From the NCBI GenBank assembly GCA_004794785.1, contig SJOL01007527.1:150773-214772 (forward strand): 64,000 nt of DNA. The letters run 5' to 3'. Shown here piece by piece: positions 35,991-49,500 of the stretch. The position numbers and the translations under genes were made by a program. This DNA is from Opisthorchis felineus (lineage: Eukaryota > Platyhelminthes > Trematoda > Opisthorchiida > Opisthorchiidae). Numbering within the stretch: position 1 is the stretch's first letter; the number at the start of each line of letters is the position of its first letter. The notes beneath the pieces are model-generated. The model saw nothing but the letters and a program-made list of their open reading frames with translations. It was not told where the DNA came from and did no database searches.

Positions 35991-38900
35991 TAAGGTATTA
36001 AAGATAAACGGACTTTCCTACTGGACGGCACTGGAGCATCACTGTTGTTCTTGGTGGTGATGGACAATCAGATAATTGTTTTAGCTCTCGTGAGTGCAAT
36101 AGCTATCTATTGCGAAACAGTACAGGCAGGGTACTCAACTTTAAATCTAACCCCAGATATCCAGTCGCACTTTACCTCGGGTGATGTGCCTGCACGAAAC
36201 TTATAGGTTTGTGCACGGGTTAAGCCAGTCACTTGGGAAATGACGCAGTCGGATTAGTGTGATAATGCCTCACGGTTGATGAGAATGAAATTGCACGGTC
36301 TGCCCGTCACAGTGTCTGCTAACCCTTGGTTTCGCATGTTCAGAAGAAACCGCTCATAGGTGAAAAGGGAAAATGATTGTTCACCCATGAATAAACACAA
36401 GAATATTCACTAAAATGCCTGGGTTAAATCGCAGATAGACCTAAGAATACTACATGTACGGGTGTAGATTGCACGGGTATTTTTAGCGGGAGGTGACTAA
36501 GCCTAATTGCGATTAGAAACGTTTTTAATGACTGAGTTCTAATACACCGTTCCCATCAGATCGTCCCAAATCACTTGTGAAGTTGGACGGAAATTAGCAG
36601 AATCTTCACGATGAAGACGAACATATACTGAACATGACATCGGATGCCGACGAACTACCCTGAAAAATCTTCCGTTTGGAGCACGATCACTTTTCGCTAA
36701 CGACTGAATTTGCTTGTTCCTCGTAGTCGTTAAACAGAAAATAGTGTACTTGTGTGCAGTACACATCTTTGTTTTTCTAATTAGAAATTATCCGATTTTC
36801 CAGCGCAATAAATGTTCTACAGATGAGCGTTCAGTATAATTAACTGATCTCAATCAGTCCACTGAAAGTGGACTCAATCAGTCCATAATCTGTTGCTACG
36901 TAGCTGCGTGACAGTTGTCCCTTGTCCCGATTTTGTTGCTTGCGGCGATATTTCTTCTACTGACTCACGGAAGATCTTAGCTGATCTTAGGAAACTGACG
37001 AAACCAATGCACTGAGCAATGTATGATCTTGTCCCACATTTGCCTGGTCTAGGTTACCGCAGTTATTAGGAGTCGATTCGGGATAAATGAAATTGGTAGG
37101 CTTTGATATTCACGTGACATTCCGGCGGTACATTCATTTCTGAGAACCTTGGTGGCAAGGATTTCCCCGTAGAATCCGAAATCTTACTTGGGATACTGAA
37201 AATGCTGTTGTACACTTTGAATTAGAATATGCTCCAAAAAAGCTGAACGTACCGCAAACGCCAACTGGTATGGTTGAGCTCTACGACACCTGGCAAAAGG
37301 GCGTTGTATGAGGTGATCGCACGGCATCCGACTCGAAAATCAATGATGGGCCGTCGTGACGGCATGTGTCATAACAATGGTCGGTACCTACAATGCGGCT
37401 CGAATGGTTAACATCCGCTCTAATTTCGTATTGAATACGATACTTGGGAATGTCGGAATTCGATATGAGTCAAATATTTGGTGCGGTTGAATTATGAATG
37501 AATACTAGAATGCTCTGTTCCAGAGTGTATTACTCGGTGTTCCGGTTACCGCGTCAGAGGTGGAACGATCAGAACTATAGAGACAGAAAAACAACTGACC
37601 CCACATCAACCATCACAAAACAATCGAATGATCCGTAGAGAACACATGACCACGTTTGTGGTGTGAGGTTGACATCGATATATCAGGCGTCCGGTTGATT
37701 TTTTCGTATCGATCAGTCCTGGCGAGGTAGACAACATAGTTAGACCGTTGTTTCCTTTGACGCACGCGCGTTGGGTGTGAACGGTCGGAGTTTACGCACA
37801 ATGTTATTTTGCATTTATCGAAGTCCTCGTTTGAATTGTTTGACACCGGCTAAACAGGATCGTGCGATTCTCTCCTACGACACGAACGTCCATGGTTGAA
37901 TCTCCTTCCACCTTTTGGTGGTGAGATGCGTTTAACGCGAACAATACACTAAGGTACATAATTATGTATTATTCCATCATAATTCAACCACCAACCGCAG
38001 ATGCAACTCATTTTGAATCTTGACATTATCAAAGATGAGTTAGCAAGTGTCGCGGAAGAAATATCCCCGTGGATCACACAGTGTGTTCGTCGCAGTACTG
38101 ATCAAATTATTTTGAAACAGATTTAGCGCTGCCATGCCACAGAAGGTTGTTGATTCTTCTTGCGAGAATTCCAAGCTAGATTCTAATATCATCAACAACA
38201 AGCTTATAAGTAAACTTCATTCACTTCTGCTGTTAGCTTGCTCGTAGGGCATTGTGGTTAATATAGGAAGCTGAATCAAGAACAGTTTATTACCTTGTGC
38301 TTAAATTGTCCGATTTTCATTGGCACCTTAGGTTAGGTCATCAATGACTTTACCTACCGGGTCCAATATGTCTGCTGTTGAGCATACATTGTTCTTACAG
38401 TTCACGCCTATAGTGCAACTCAGGACACAACAATCCCTCGATGAAAACAAAAATAGTGGGGCATGTTTTCAATTTTAAGTATGTCCTATGAATCCACGAA
38501 CTTACGACCAATTCCATCCAAATGGGACTACTAGGAGATTTAAAAATACCACGGCGTAGAAAAATCCCCATTCAATATAACCGATAGGAAAGCACTGAAT
38601 TCAGGAAATGTGCATCGTTCTCCGTTTAACCGCGATTATTACTTTTCGGGTGACCTGACACGGCGATAAACTATTTGTTTGATTGGATTTTACGACAGTC
38701 AGACACAAAAGTCCAAGTAGAAGGTACAAAAAACAAGTTGTGAATGAGTTCGTTCGCTAAGTTGGCTGTCTGTACATGCTACCTTTATGATCTTCAGATG
38801 AATATTAGTTCATTTGTGAAGATCGATAACGGCCTCACTTGCTGGGATTATGCTCCATAAACTCAAAAAAGAGCTAAATGGAAATCTGTGTTGTCAATTT

Positions 38901-40111
38901 GGGCAATTCAACGGTAAAATGGGGTAAATCAGATTTGGATGCTGCGTACAATATGATTTAAGATTGATATGATGCCGGTGGTTTCTGGTAGAGCAACTTT
39001 AAAGGAAGCGACTAGTGGATTGCTACATTTGGGAATTATTCCAGAATATAACACGGTCTCCATGATAAACATGAATTATATACTGCCATAGCCAACCTAC
39101 AACCTGTTCAAGCTACACACCCGACTTCAGACCAACAAAACGGATTTGCTCAGCACATTCCAGTTTTTTCAAAACAGAATCCCGTGCGAGCGTATTTTGG
39201 TTCATATTACCACTTCCGGAGAAGCAGACGCGGATAGTGGTTGCACTCTGTGCTTTTACAGGTGATAAATATATTAATCTGTGGTTGATAACAGTGTTCG
39301 GGACATCTCCAGTCAGACAGGAAGCCGAGTGGAGGCTTAATCTCGGCTCTGTTTACTGTGTGCAATACCTATAGCAAATACAGTGTGTTAGCTGAGTTTG
39401 ACTCACGGAAAATGTACCACTCATGCTAAATGTGAATGACACCGTCTTCGTTAAAGTTTTAGCATAACGGCTGAAAGGCACCGAGCCGTTGAGTTCGACA
39501 ACATTGTCTACATTTTATCCTTATATTAAACTTTGCTGATGGTGCAAGGATTTCAGAAGAGTTCAAAAAGTATCCTAGAACTCAAAGTGTCTTGAAGCTA
39601 TTCCAAATGAGTGCTCCTCTGTCATATTCGTTCTTGTGCACCGGAGTCGTGAGATTTTGATAGTAAACGACTACACGTTCCACCAGCTCAACTTTACAAC
39701 TGTACTAGGAAAGGCTCGGGTTGTGGAAATGGTTGTGTTCCGGGAAATCGGGTTTTTGTACTTATATTCTAGATGTTGAAACAGTGTCATCCAAAAGTTC
39801 GATAGAGTCGGCCAAATGTCTCCACAATGCGATTACAAAATTCGGCAAATTCTAATCGGCAGGCAGCAAGTGTCATACTGCACTCAAGGTTCCTAAACGC
39901 ATCCAAGGTCGATGCGTGTACAAGCTGATGCAAGTTAGGCGACGTATGCCTCCGAACTCCTAAAGCGAATATGAGTAGTCTTTAAAAATAGAAATATAGA
40001 CCACATCAGCTACTATAAGGAGTTACTTAAAAATCATCGACTATTCCATGAGATAAGAAAATTTGCAAGGGTAAAGCCGTTTAAGGGAATATTCACAAAA
40101 AAACCACCAAC
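35991..40111. other. Intronic sequence, nothing supported
   Basis: No exon, RT motif or tRNA-like box was recognised. The frame 40284-40484 (minus) just beyond lies in the neighbouring short intron and is discussed among rejected items. Confidence 0.5.
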
Positions 40112-40200
40112 CTCAAGAAGTTTCAGGATATCATCATGTGGATAGCTCGTCAGATATAGGGTGCCTGCGATGCACGCCAGCAAATTCAAGACAAAGAAAT
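40112..40200 (-). CDS. ATP13A: ATP13A exon f: M9
   Basis: An 89-nt exon, phase 1 in and phase 0 out. The acceptor is a strong pyrimidine tract ending in acttgcag. The donor GTTGGT is poor. The exon reads (Y)FFVLNLLACIAGTLYLTSYP followed by HDDILKLLE, the equivalent of the vertebrate 'NYFF.L......' M9 span and the short linker before the last span. It was found because exon e needs a phase-1 partner that restores a Tyr after SN. The weak donor precedes the 17.9-kb intron. Confidence 0.85.
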
Positions 40201-40649
40201 CTGCAAGTTTAAGGGAAAGAGAAGAGTGGATGATCTACAGAACGGCACGGATAAAATAAGCTCAAGCATCTTTAAAAATACTCTCAAATGGGATAAAAAT
40301 TGGTGATACAGGAGTCTGTAGCTAATTTCAGGGTGTCCATATGGAACCAAACCCGCGCCGTCAATCTAAAACTACACAATATCCATAGAGCTAAAAAGGC
40401 GCGGTATTCAACTACATGGTGCGTTAAACCATTGTAAATTATCTTCGGAGTCAATCCTAGTTCGCCCACAAAACCCTCCATCATTAGATCCTCTTTAACC
40501 GGCAGAAAAAGGTGGTCTGTTAAAATTCGGAGCCCTTAGCCCTTCCTTAGTGAAAGAAACAGTACATCTTTAACTGTTTTACTGGCTAGCATCGACACTT
40601 TTCTTTTCAGTGGTGATTCCGTCCTGTAATTGAAGCTAATAGATGCTGG

Positions 40650-40860
40650 ATAGCGGAGAAACACTGCACAGCTGTTTCATCCTTATTGTGAATCCTCAGC
40701 AGTGTGCAGTCCATGAAATTCCAGGGCGTTTAGAACCCGCAACCTCCCGGCTAAAAGTGTGAACATTTGAGCACTGGGCCATGAGCGCCCGATCGACAAT
40801 CACCGAAACCACGTTACGTGGTCGCGTGTTGACTAGCTTCTCGAGTGATGACTTCATAGA
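40650..40860 (-). repeat. SINE-like repeat family 2, copy 1
   Basis: The reverse complement carries aagtcatcactcgag, then gaccacgtaacgtgg, then agccgggaggttgcgggttc (B-box-like GGGTTC), then a body with catggactgcacactgctga and gatgaaacagctgtgcagtg. The same order occurs at 60422-60680 on the plus strand and, more diverged, at 60100-60290 on the minus strand. It lies in the 992-bp intron between ATPase exons e and f. The minus-strand frame 40696-40920 is part of this repeat. Confidence 0.7.
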
Positions 40861-41192
40861 TAGATTTTTGACTTGAATGTGAGGAATATCACAGCACTTG
40901 ATGCAAAATCCGATCAACACAGCTGGACTGGACTAGGTCTCTTCTGATGTCGTTCACGTGGAGGCGTGTAACATCAACAAGATACTTTCCCACATACGTC
41001 ACACGGATTGCTATCTGCGCGAAACTGGAACAGATAATTCACAAACCTTAAAGCAAAAGAATGAACAGAATTGAATGCTAAGCGAACAAAAGCAGAAAGT
41101 TTTAGCTGATGAACAGTCGTAAAGCAAAATGGGGTGGGTTGAGTGACGGGAAGGCAAAAACGACGATCATTGAAATCCAGACACAGACTCAC

Positions 41193-41341
41193 AGTTGGAG
41201 AGAATCGAACGTCGATATGGAGCACCTTGGGAGAATACCACGGCAAGTATGATAAACTGATATAGAACAACCGTGAAAACGGCAGTGTTTTCGTAATTTC
41301 TTGCTTCGAACGAACTATCGACCTCAAACAGCGGAAAGTAC
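41193..41341 (-). CDS. ATP13A: ATP13A exon e: NYENT motif and M8
   Basis: A 149-nt exon, phase 2 in and phase 1 out. The acceptor is gatgtcag and the donor GTGAGT. The first base completes the Trp codon of exon d, giving PWYFPLFEV. It continues FEARNYENTAVFTVV, LYQFIILAVVFSQGAPYRR and SILSN. NYENT(A/T)VF..S.FQ(Y/F)(L/I) and FS.G.P(F/Y)R are hallmark P5B motifs for the lumenal end of M7 and for M8. The lumenal loop between WYF and NYENT is short compared with the vertebrate proteins, where it can exceed 40 residues. Confidence 0.95.
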
Positions 41342-43261
41342 CTGACATCAGGAAATGAATGGGAGAAGAGAAATAGGGAAATAATTCGACTTTGAGGTTG
41401 GGCACAAAGAAATGGTATTGTGAAACCCCTTTGTGGTAAGCGATCGTACGACACGCGCTGTTTACTTATAGCCACCAGGCCTGTATGAGACGTGTTAATC
41501 GACTAGTGCCTTGTCCCACTTGAACTTCTTCAAAGCAGTCACGTCGGGAAGTTAGAAATAGCAGCAGATCTGATGGCCTTGGATTTTTAATAAAAAACTA
41601 CGGATGGACTCAGTGGAGCACAATGACTTATATTCAGCACCAGCCTCAGCTCTTATCATCCAAATGGGCACCATCTCTTTTATAGAATGCACGAGAGTTC
41701 TGCTGTCGGACAGCAATCCATCAACCGGTTTGTGAGAAGATCGCTGGACCAATTTTTGAAAGAGCCAGCTTTTGACACACACAAAAACAGTACATTTAGA
41801 AGGCTGATAATTTAGAAAGCTGTGTGGATGGGGTCACAGCCAGAGTTTAGAACTAAGATGTGATCAAGGTCAGCTAGTCCGAAATGGAGAAGAAACCGTG
41901 AAAGCAAGTTTCACACCTCGCACTGTCACAGACCCGTTGAAATATAAAAACCCCAGCGAAACACAAGAAAAGTGGATAGAGACAAACACATGAACCATAT
42001 CGAGTCTTTTAATTTCGTTGTTTTTGCTGACCAGACCCTTCGCCTGGTCACGCGAATTTCATCATGTTTCCTGTTGACTACAAATTCCCAGTGTCACGTC
42101 CAGTCCAGGTAATTCCGTGACCCCTTTCTAAATAAAGTCATGTGTTGGTCGTTCTTCTTCTCTTGACTAATGCAACACTCTGAAAGCTATAGACACAAGT
42201 GTATGGAACGGAAACATTCAGCGGAAACGTTTTCGGTTAGTCAATGACACTTTCTAGACACCGCTGGGACTCCAAGACGTCAAGGGCGTTGTTCAAGTCT
42301 GGATGCAAAAAGGCCTTCTCATGTGAAAAAAGGGACAGGGTGGGAGAATTAACTTGTCTCATGACCAACAATGTCAACATACGATGTTCATTCCAGACAG
42401 TAGAATTTCAGATATTTTTCAGTCGCAAACGCCTGAAATGAAATCAACAAATTTAATCACACTGAGATAGCCTTGGGCATGAAGAACAAGGTGGATGTGA
42501 CGCTGCGCCGAACTACATTTGGGCATGCCTTTTTGTGGAAAAAATCTTTTCATTTCCAAAGAAAACTAATAAACAGGATCGTTAATTTGCCTGACCAAAC
42601 GTGAATTTTCCCTCATATAGTATGATGAAATAAAGTAGCATTAGAGGTTTAACGTGACACATACTGACTCCGGACATTGAGTTTGTCCATATCATAGCGC
42701 TTTTTTTCACAGAAACTACTGCAGGGCTAAGTGAACATTTGAAGGTGACATCCAATAACTATCAAGAGAAAATTTGTCAGACTCAAGCCTTCATACGGTT
42801 TTCCCTCAAATGACCGTAATTCATGTAAGATATTAGAAGTTCTCAGTTTCTCACATCAACTGTTAACTTTGTGAAGCAAATCGTCAACTTATTTCCCCTC
42901 ATCAGCCGTCGAACCCCGCGGAGGACTGATAGTGCCCAAATCATGAAACAGATGTGACGCAAACGACCCGGCTACTCATGAGTAACCAAGTGACCTGGCC
43001 ATGTTATGGTGGTTCGAAGAAGTCGTCCGTTCCCGAGCAGGACAAAGGTGGCGGAAAGGGGCATACGTGTAAATCTACTGGCCAAAAGTTCACTTGAAAG
43101 ATGCCCATAAATCCAACTGGTTAGACCGGCTTTTCGAAAGCCGACCACATCCCCTATATATAAGGATGCGCTTAACCAATGGCGAACGAATGCCCGCAAA
43201 ACCCTACCACTGGAGCTGAACAAGTTCAAAAACGGTTGAAATAAGGATAGCGTATTTCAAC

Positions 43262-43550
43262 CTGGCGCTTCTGAGGTTAAGGGATGAGGCTTCTCACCAG
43301 AAGGTCCTTGGTTCGAACCCAAACCTGGATTTCCGACTGTTCCTTTTTCAGCCTGGTTAACCTGGTAGTATACCAGCGTTCCTGTCTCGTTCGACCCGAA
43401 CGGCAACTATATACGGCTGAAAGATTAACTTTTCCATTTGATGAGGTTGTTTGATAACACTTAACCCTGGATATGATGTGTGTTGGCAAACGCAGAACCA
43501 TTGGATGCCGGATGGGCATGAAGCATGAAACGTGTAGAGGGTGAAACCCA
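43262..43550 (+). repeat. Possible tRNA-like SINE (GGTTCGAACCC box)
   Basis: A perfect B-box consensus ggttcgaaccc at 43310-43320 follows a ttctgaggttaagggatgag stretch that could be an A box at the usual distance. The minus-strand frame 43277-43519 overlaps it and is probably a by-product. No second copy was found in the window, so the repeat nature is not shown here. Confidence 0.35.
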
Positions 43551-45077
43551 GAGATAATACTTTATCTCCGTAAGCATACAATGAAGTTTTGCCACGTGTA
43601 AATAACGATGTTTATTACTAACCCAACGACAAATAACGAGGAAAAAATTTGCATCACGGCCTCATACAAGTAACAAACCAGATTCACAGGAAAACCGTGA
43701 AGCTTTTGGTTACTTTCGGTATAGTAGAGAATTTCAGAATGAACCAGTCTAACAACCGACATCCTATCTTGTTGTTTGCGCTGGAAATAACACTGGCGCG
43801 TGTTTGCAGCGTCCACAGAGGTAATGTTAAGAACCAAATGGATTGACTAACATGGCTCTTGAAGATGTGCGGGTTGTCCTAGAGAAAAGAATGCGCTGAA
43901 ACTTAGAGCAGTATGTTGCAGCCAACCATAACAACAATGTATGAAGTATTTGGGCTTATCTCACACGTTGACCCAGTTCTTCAGGTGCACGATTACTATC
44001 AGACTGGAGCTTGGTGCTTCTAGCGTACACAGTATGTTTTTCTCAACCTGATCCAGACAGAACGGTTATAAACTGTTTGATCCAAGGATGGGCGGTGCAG
44101 ACAGGCACTATGAAGAAGCACCTTGGATACTACTTTTGATCAGTCAGCTTGGGTATAGAAAGAGCAACTCAACGCATAGTCAAAGAATATTTGACCGCCC
44201 AAACGCAATGGCACAACACTGAATGTGTTCTTTGAAGACAATGTGAAAATAACCTTCGGTAGTCTCTACCACAAAAATAAATTGAAACAAAGTGATTTCT
44301 TCAAATGGATTTAACCATGAATTGAGCACCCAGCTGGCAGTGCGGTTCCAAAGGGAGAGGTACCTTTGAAGTAGAACGGTGGTATGTATTCCAGAGATGA
44401 ATCGTGAGGTGACCTGGATATCATGAACGATTTAGTGACTTCAACATTTTGTTTTTTTTGTGTATAGAGTTAGCACACAGTGATTCCTCGGAACAAAGGA
44501 CACCTAGGTGCAACGGCTCGGGGTCGTTTTTGTTCAGGATGGCCGTTTATTGCAAGAACAACCTTAACTATAATTGCTAGCATATATGCATGCCTCCAAT
44601 TCTGACAGATATAAAAACAATGAAACACGGAGGAAACATTTTGACATCACAGTTTAAAGTTCTCTTATTCATATCCTTGTTGTCGTTCATAAGTCATTAA
44701 TTTTGCAGCCACAAATACAACGTTACAAGTGGAACAGGTTGACACGGATTTACATTAACTAAAAGTTGTTGTATGATTCGAGTGTGAAACCTTTTACTTC
44801 CACTAGGTATCATGGCGATACTGAGCGTGTTTGTTTCCACCAGCGAAACGTTTTGGTTGAGCTGGCTTACAGCGCCCTGCATAGTCATTTCTATGCAAAT
44901 ATAGATACACACAATAACTACTCCATATACGCGCTCTTGTGTCCGTCACTTATGCAACCAAATATTATGCGCCGGGATTAACAGCATACGGTCTACTAAT
45001 ATACAGTGTACCCTGTCCGCTTCTGATCACCTGGGTAACATAACACGTCACTGATTTTTTTTATTTCGTCTGCACAG

Positions 45078-45291
45078 TTCTCGCCTTTTCATGCAAGTCG
45101 ACCAACTTCATGATTTTGCCGTATTCAACGCTCGCTATCGAATGACGATCGCATCCGACGTGTCCAGTGCAAGACTGTTTTTCGGGTCGTACAAAGATCG
45201 AAACATTGTCCAAATTTTTCAGGAACATCGTTCTTCACCTTTGTTACAATACTCAGGCCTGAACAGACACCTCCCTAAGCGTTCTGGTTAG
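45078..45291 (+). CDS. Unidentified exon-like frame (plus strand)
   Basis: A strong acceptor (a T-rich tract ending in gtctgcacag) is followed by an open frame reading SRLFMQVDQLHDFAVFNARY, then MTIASDVSSARLFFGSYKD and NIVQIFQEHRSSPLLQYSGL. It ends in TAG at 45289, or at a GTTAGT donor-like site at 45287. No family is recognised. It lies opposite the ATPase gene, inside its 9.6-kb intron, so it would belong to a nested gene. No partner exon was found. Confidence 0.3.
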
Positions 45292-46534
45292 TTTTTGGTT
45301 CACCTGGAGAAAATTGCACGATATCACAAGTAATCCATAATAAAGTATGGTTATGCGATGCTTCAACAATTACCGGGTTTAACTAATTCCCACGTTGTTT
45401 GCTGATGGTGGCACTCATCGTAGTACTGACCACCTTAGCGAGTATTCACTCTGGAAGGCACTTATTCTGGCGACATAAGGTCAAACGATTGGTCTCTGAA
45501 GAGAATATTGGGCTATCGGAAATGAGGACTCGACTGGGACGTGGTGGGGTGACCAACGAGTGTTGATCTGCTCACTGTAATCCGTTTTCTTATAGAGTTC
45601 ACTTGCTCGCGTGGGACCGGATTTACTTGAGAAACTAGGAAGCACTAAACGGCTCCAGTGATAGACTCGGACGCATCAAATTGAGGTTGACAGCTAACTT
45701 TATGCCCGAGTTATTGGTTGATACTGCGGTAGAAATTTTAGCAAAATGTGACAAGGCTTCTCATTTGTACTAATTGCGCCGAATGCATTAACGATGAAGA
45801 GGAAGACTTCGGATGTTTCAAGTGAGATATTAATTTCAACGTTGGATGTTACTTTACGGGGGCTTCATTTTATGAGTCTGTGCCAGAGAACCCAATACCC
45901 GGACAGTGGATGAATGGGCTGACGTTAAAATTTGAGGTACTGTAGCTCATGAATGGGGAGTAGCCTGTACTGGACTGGATCGAAGCCGTTGCATGCCATT
46001 CGTCTATGGATGGTGGGGTCACCCTAACCGGTAACCCCTAATCGACTATTTTCTCCCAGCGGCAACCATGTTTTTCACCTCCACAAAACCACCTAAGCCA
46101 GAACTTATCGGCTACCTCGCATCGCGTGTGTCCGAACATTGGTATATGAATACATTGTGCATGATCAATAAATGTAAACCAGAGGAATGAATTCCGTCCC
46201 GCTGCTGACATTAATTAATAAGAGGCAGTTGATCAGCCTACACAGAGCTGAGAACAATACCAATCACTCAAAACACTGTGATTTGTTTCTCTGCTGAACT
46301 GAGTTCACCAACCGGACTATTTCCCACAGGACAGAAGGTTATCGGCAACCAAGGTCGACGATTTCTATTTCAGAACACAAACAATTTCCGTGAGACAGAG
46401 ACACTAAGCTGAGAATAGCTAGAACATAAGCAAGGAGTTAAGTTATTATTATGGCCAAAGTGGCCATAATGGCCAAAGCAGTCGTGTTCGTCAGATACCC
46501 TTATTAGCATATTAATTTGTTTTTTTGTGGGACT

Positions 46535-46570
46535 CAACTGCATCCCACTGAATCTCTCGTTTATGACAGT
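46535..46570 (+). repeat. Short match to the loop of the palindromic repeat
   Basis: The segment containing actgaatctctcgtttatga resembles the central loop of the foldback family at 19050 (gatccctcgtttatgat) and 63215 (ctgaatctctggtctatgat). It suggests a mostly lost copy here. The arms are not recognisable. Confidence 0.35.
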
Positions 46571-49500
46571 CCTTTAATGAACAGTGTGTTACATCTGAAC
46601 GATGGTTCGATGCGAATGTATCAAGAGTGGACTTTATCTACTTCAAGAACGGCTGCAGAGAACAAAGTTAGTTGGCTCAAGAGGGGAGGCAACAATTTGC
46701 TGAAATGGTCAAGGTAAGAAGTTAAATTGAGTGGAAGCTGGCGGTCAACGAATATTATTCACGGATATTTTCTCGGATTTTCGCTCCGTGATCGTCATGG
46801 GAAATTTGTCTTTAGAAAGAAAATATGCAGCCCATCTACTAGAATTCGATCAGGATCATTTTGAGCAGGTGACAAGAATGACTAGTTGTGTTAACCAAGC
46901 CTAAATTTATCATTGTGAATAGCTACAAAAATAGACGCCTGGAATTTCACCGACTTTTTCTGGAATAACAAAAATCACGAGGAGCCATTGCTTACTTACA
47001 TGCTGAAGATTCACACCGATTTCTTTTGCTACTCATGTTGGTATACGTTGAAAATGTATTCTCGTGCAGCTGATGTGGATATAAACCCAGTTCTTTTAGA
47101 ACTTAGAATGCTGAAAATGGACTGCTCTCTTCAGGGTCTACAGTTGCAAACTACAACTGTTTAGGTGGTCTGTCACTCTCTACTGAACATAGCAACAATT
47201 GGGTATAGTGAAACAAATCCACTGAAAGTTGGTAAAACATCCAGCATCTCTATAGCCACCGTTGAATAAAGGTGGTTCAGTGCCTCAGGGACAATCAGGC
47301 TGGTGGTACTAGGCGGCAGACGATGCGATCACGCTGTAAGAATCATATCTGAAACACTGAAGAGGTGTCCAAACCAGCTGAAAGGGACATAATGTCACTC
47401 AACTCATATACATGAATGTGGAGGCCCAGGAGTCTGTGTTTGTCAGACCAAACTGATGCTCACAACATAACTCAAGGAGGGTGTGGGGGCATAAAACCGA
47501 TCAGCCTTTTCGCAGCGACACTAGGATTCAGTTGTGGTATCAAAGCTTGTCATATTCTTGGTCCAAAACTGCATGATCCATGTTAATAAGGAAAGTATAA
47601 TGTACCAAGATATACCTATTCTGTTTTAAAAGCTCAGTTTTTGTTCTTACGTTTACACGCGAAAGGGGACGATACAAAAGAATCAGTTGACAAATCCTGC
47701 AGGCAGATAGATGTGTGTTAAAAAAAAACTAGCTTTGTATAAAACCACAACCAAACACCGTAATCAATCAATCACGCGAGTTCCTCACAACAGTTACGAA
47801 CAAAACAGCTTTGGAACTGATCGTATGTGGTGAACACAAGACAAGTGAGTGAACAACTGGCGTATAAAACTACGTGTAAAGATACTGTTATCTGAGCTAA
47901 ACATGAACGCGTAACGGTTTGTATCGTCATATTAGTAAAACATGTTTGCTTGATTCACCCCGACGCACTGACAATCGCACCAACAACTAACACGAATTTG
48001 CATGCATCATGGACAAAAACGATTAGGTAAAGGCTTTTTGATCGGGCTTCAGCGTGCATGTATTGTGTGCCGGTTGACAACCGCGAATCCATCTAGCGAG
48101 GCCATGCACGTGTCAATTTACAATTCACGTGTTTCTGGTCCTGAACTGAACGCCAAGCACTATCGAAACTATACTAAGGTTGTCGATTCGCTCCATCGAA
48201 TGATTGTCCTCATACACAGCCATAGTGAGAAGATGGACCATTGCAAACTAGCGTGCTATATGATGCTGCATTCAAAACAGTCGCAGTGCAGCACGTGACC
48301 TGCCACGGTGACCACTGGCGGGGGTGGGAACGGTCATTCTAGGGAGCTAGGCTCCAAGGAAGGTTTCGGAGGCCAGAGGTGGCCTGTTAATAAAATGTGT
48401 TCTAATATGTCATCCGGATTGTTCCCTTACCTTCAGACGAAAATAATGTAGCCTTGAAAGTGAAAAATTTTGGTCTGGTTGCTGGCAGCAATCAGCTAGA
48501 AGCAGTCTAGGAGGGCCAACCGAAATTCATGGGGACTTAAATAAGATGGCCAGTATGGAGAGGCGATTGTTGCAGGGGGTTCTACCATATGCAAAATCAG
48601 AGTTACTGATAATCATAATCGTATCCTTGCTAACCCCAGTTAAAAGTTATATGAACCGAAGCCCTCGACGGAGCAGCAATGAACCAGTTGCATACTCTTT
48701 CTGCTAGGACAAAAACCGTCCCATTGTTTTGAGTTAAGCACGAGATCAGCTTTTTAGGTCGACTGCTGAATTCAACCACTGTTTACAAACAAACGACACT
48801 CTTTTGACGACTGTGTACTCCGAAGTTCCTATTTTGTCATGTAACCAGCTCCATAGACGGCGCAATTTGGGTTCAGTTAAACACGAAGCACCGGTACCAG
48901 ATTAATTACTCAAACTAATTATAGATATTCTGTTTGGATTGCCTCTGTTGACAAATGTGATGGATGGGATTTATCTGGTGAACTGCAGTTTACACAATCT
49001 TGACCAATATTGTCACTTCGGTATAGTATTTTAATCACGCAATGTCTAATCCTTGTTTCCAGGTTAGTTGTATGTGTTTTATAGGTTTGCAATAAATTCA
49101 CTCAGGAGAACAAAAGATTATCTCAGAAAACTCAGTTATGATGCCATGCATTTATCTGAGTTAAATATTAGGGACCAACATTTTTTACCTTTTAGCAACC
49201 ATAAAAACTTCGTCACGGCATTCTGAGACCCAGTCACAGAGATCATTTGAACAGGGCTTCAAACAATTGAAGGCAACTGGATGACGGTACGTACATTTGA
49301 GTCAAGCACATTCAAGCCACCTATTATCCGTTGACAATGTCACTCGAAAGGACCGAACACACGAAAACGCCACTGAAAATCGTATACAAATTATATGATG
49401 CACGTGAATGAACTACGGTTAGTTGAACATTCAACTAGAAGAAACAGAAGTTTCTTGAAGTTTTAATCAGTCTGAATAAAGTGTCAAGGCCCAAGACTGA

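Larger units (their letters stand above)
22254..40111 (-). other. 17.9-kb intron of the ATP13A gene
   Basis: This interval runs from the GTTGGT donor of exon f to the tttgttttag acceptor of exon g. It contains, from right to left, unassigned sequence (36.0-40.1 kb), two LINE copies in antisense to the gene (31.3-36.0 kb), unassigned sequence with one exon-like frame (26.7-31.3 kb), a tRNA-derived SINE, two AT microsatellites with an assembly gap, and further unassigned sequence. No other gene is clearly supported inside it. Confidence 0.7.

Noticed and set aside
36539..36766. Minus-strand frame after gatttttcag, read as a possible terminal exon
   Set aside because: Joining it to the ATPase exon e phase gives an immediate stop, and no family is recognised.
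40284..40484. Minus-strand frame with THHVVEYRAF, thought at first to be a Gypsy pol or an ATPase exon
   Set aside because: Similarity to the Gypsy '(H)HHI.T.GPP' block is weak and no neighbouring pol motif exists. It does not fit the ATPase order, as exon f lies just beyond it and joins in phase with exons e and g.
40974..41405. 143-codon minus-strand frame overlapping ATPase exon e
   Set aside because: It is in a different register from the NYENTAVF reading and continues through the GTGAGT donor; it is a shadow frame.
46517..46717. Plus-strand frame ending at a good donor (AAG|GTAAGAAG)
   Set aside because: Its start contains a piece of the palindromic repeat loop and there is no acceptor or recognised protein; probably repeat-derived.
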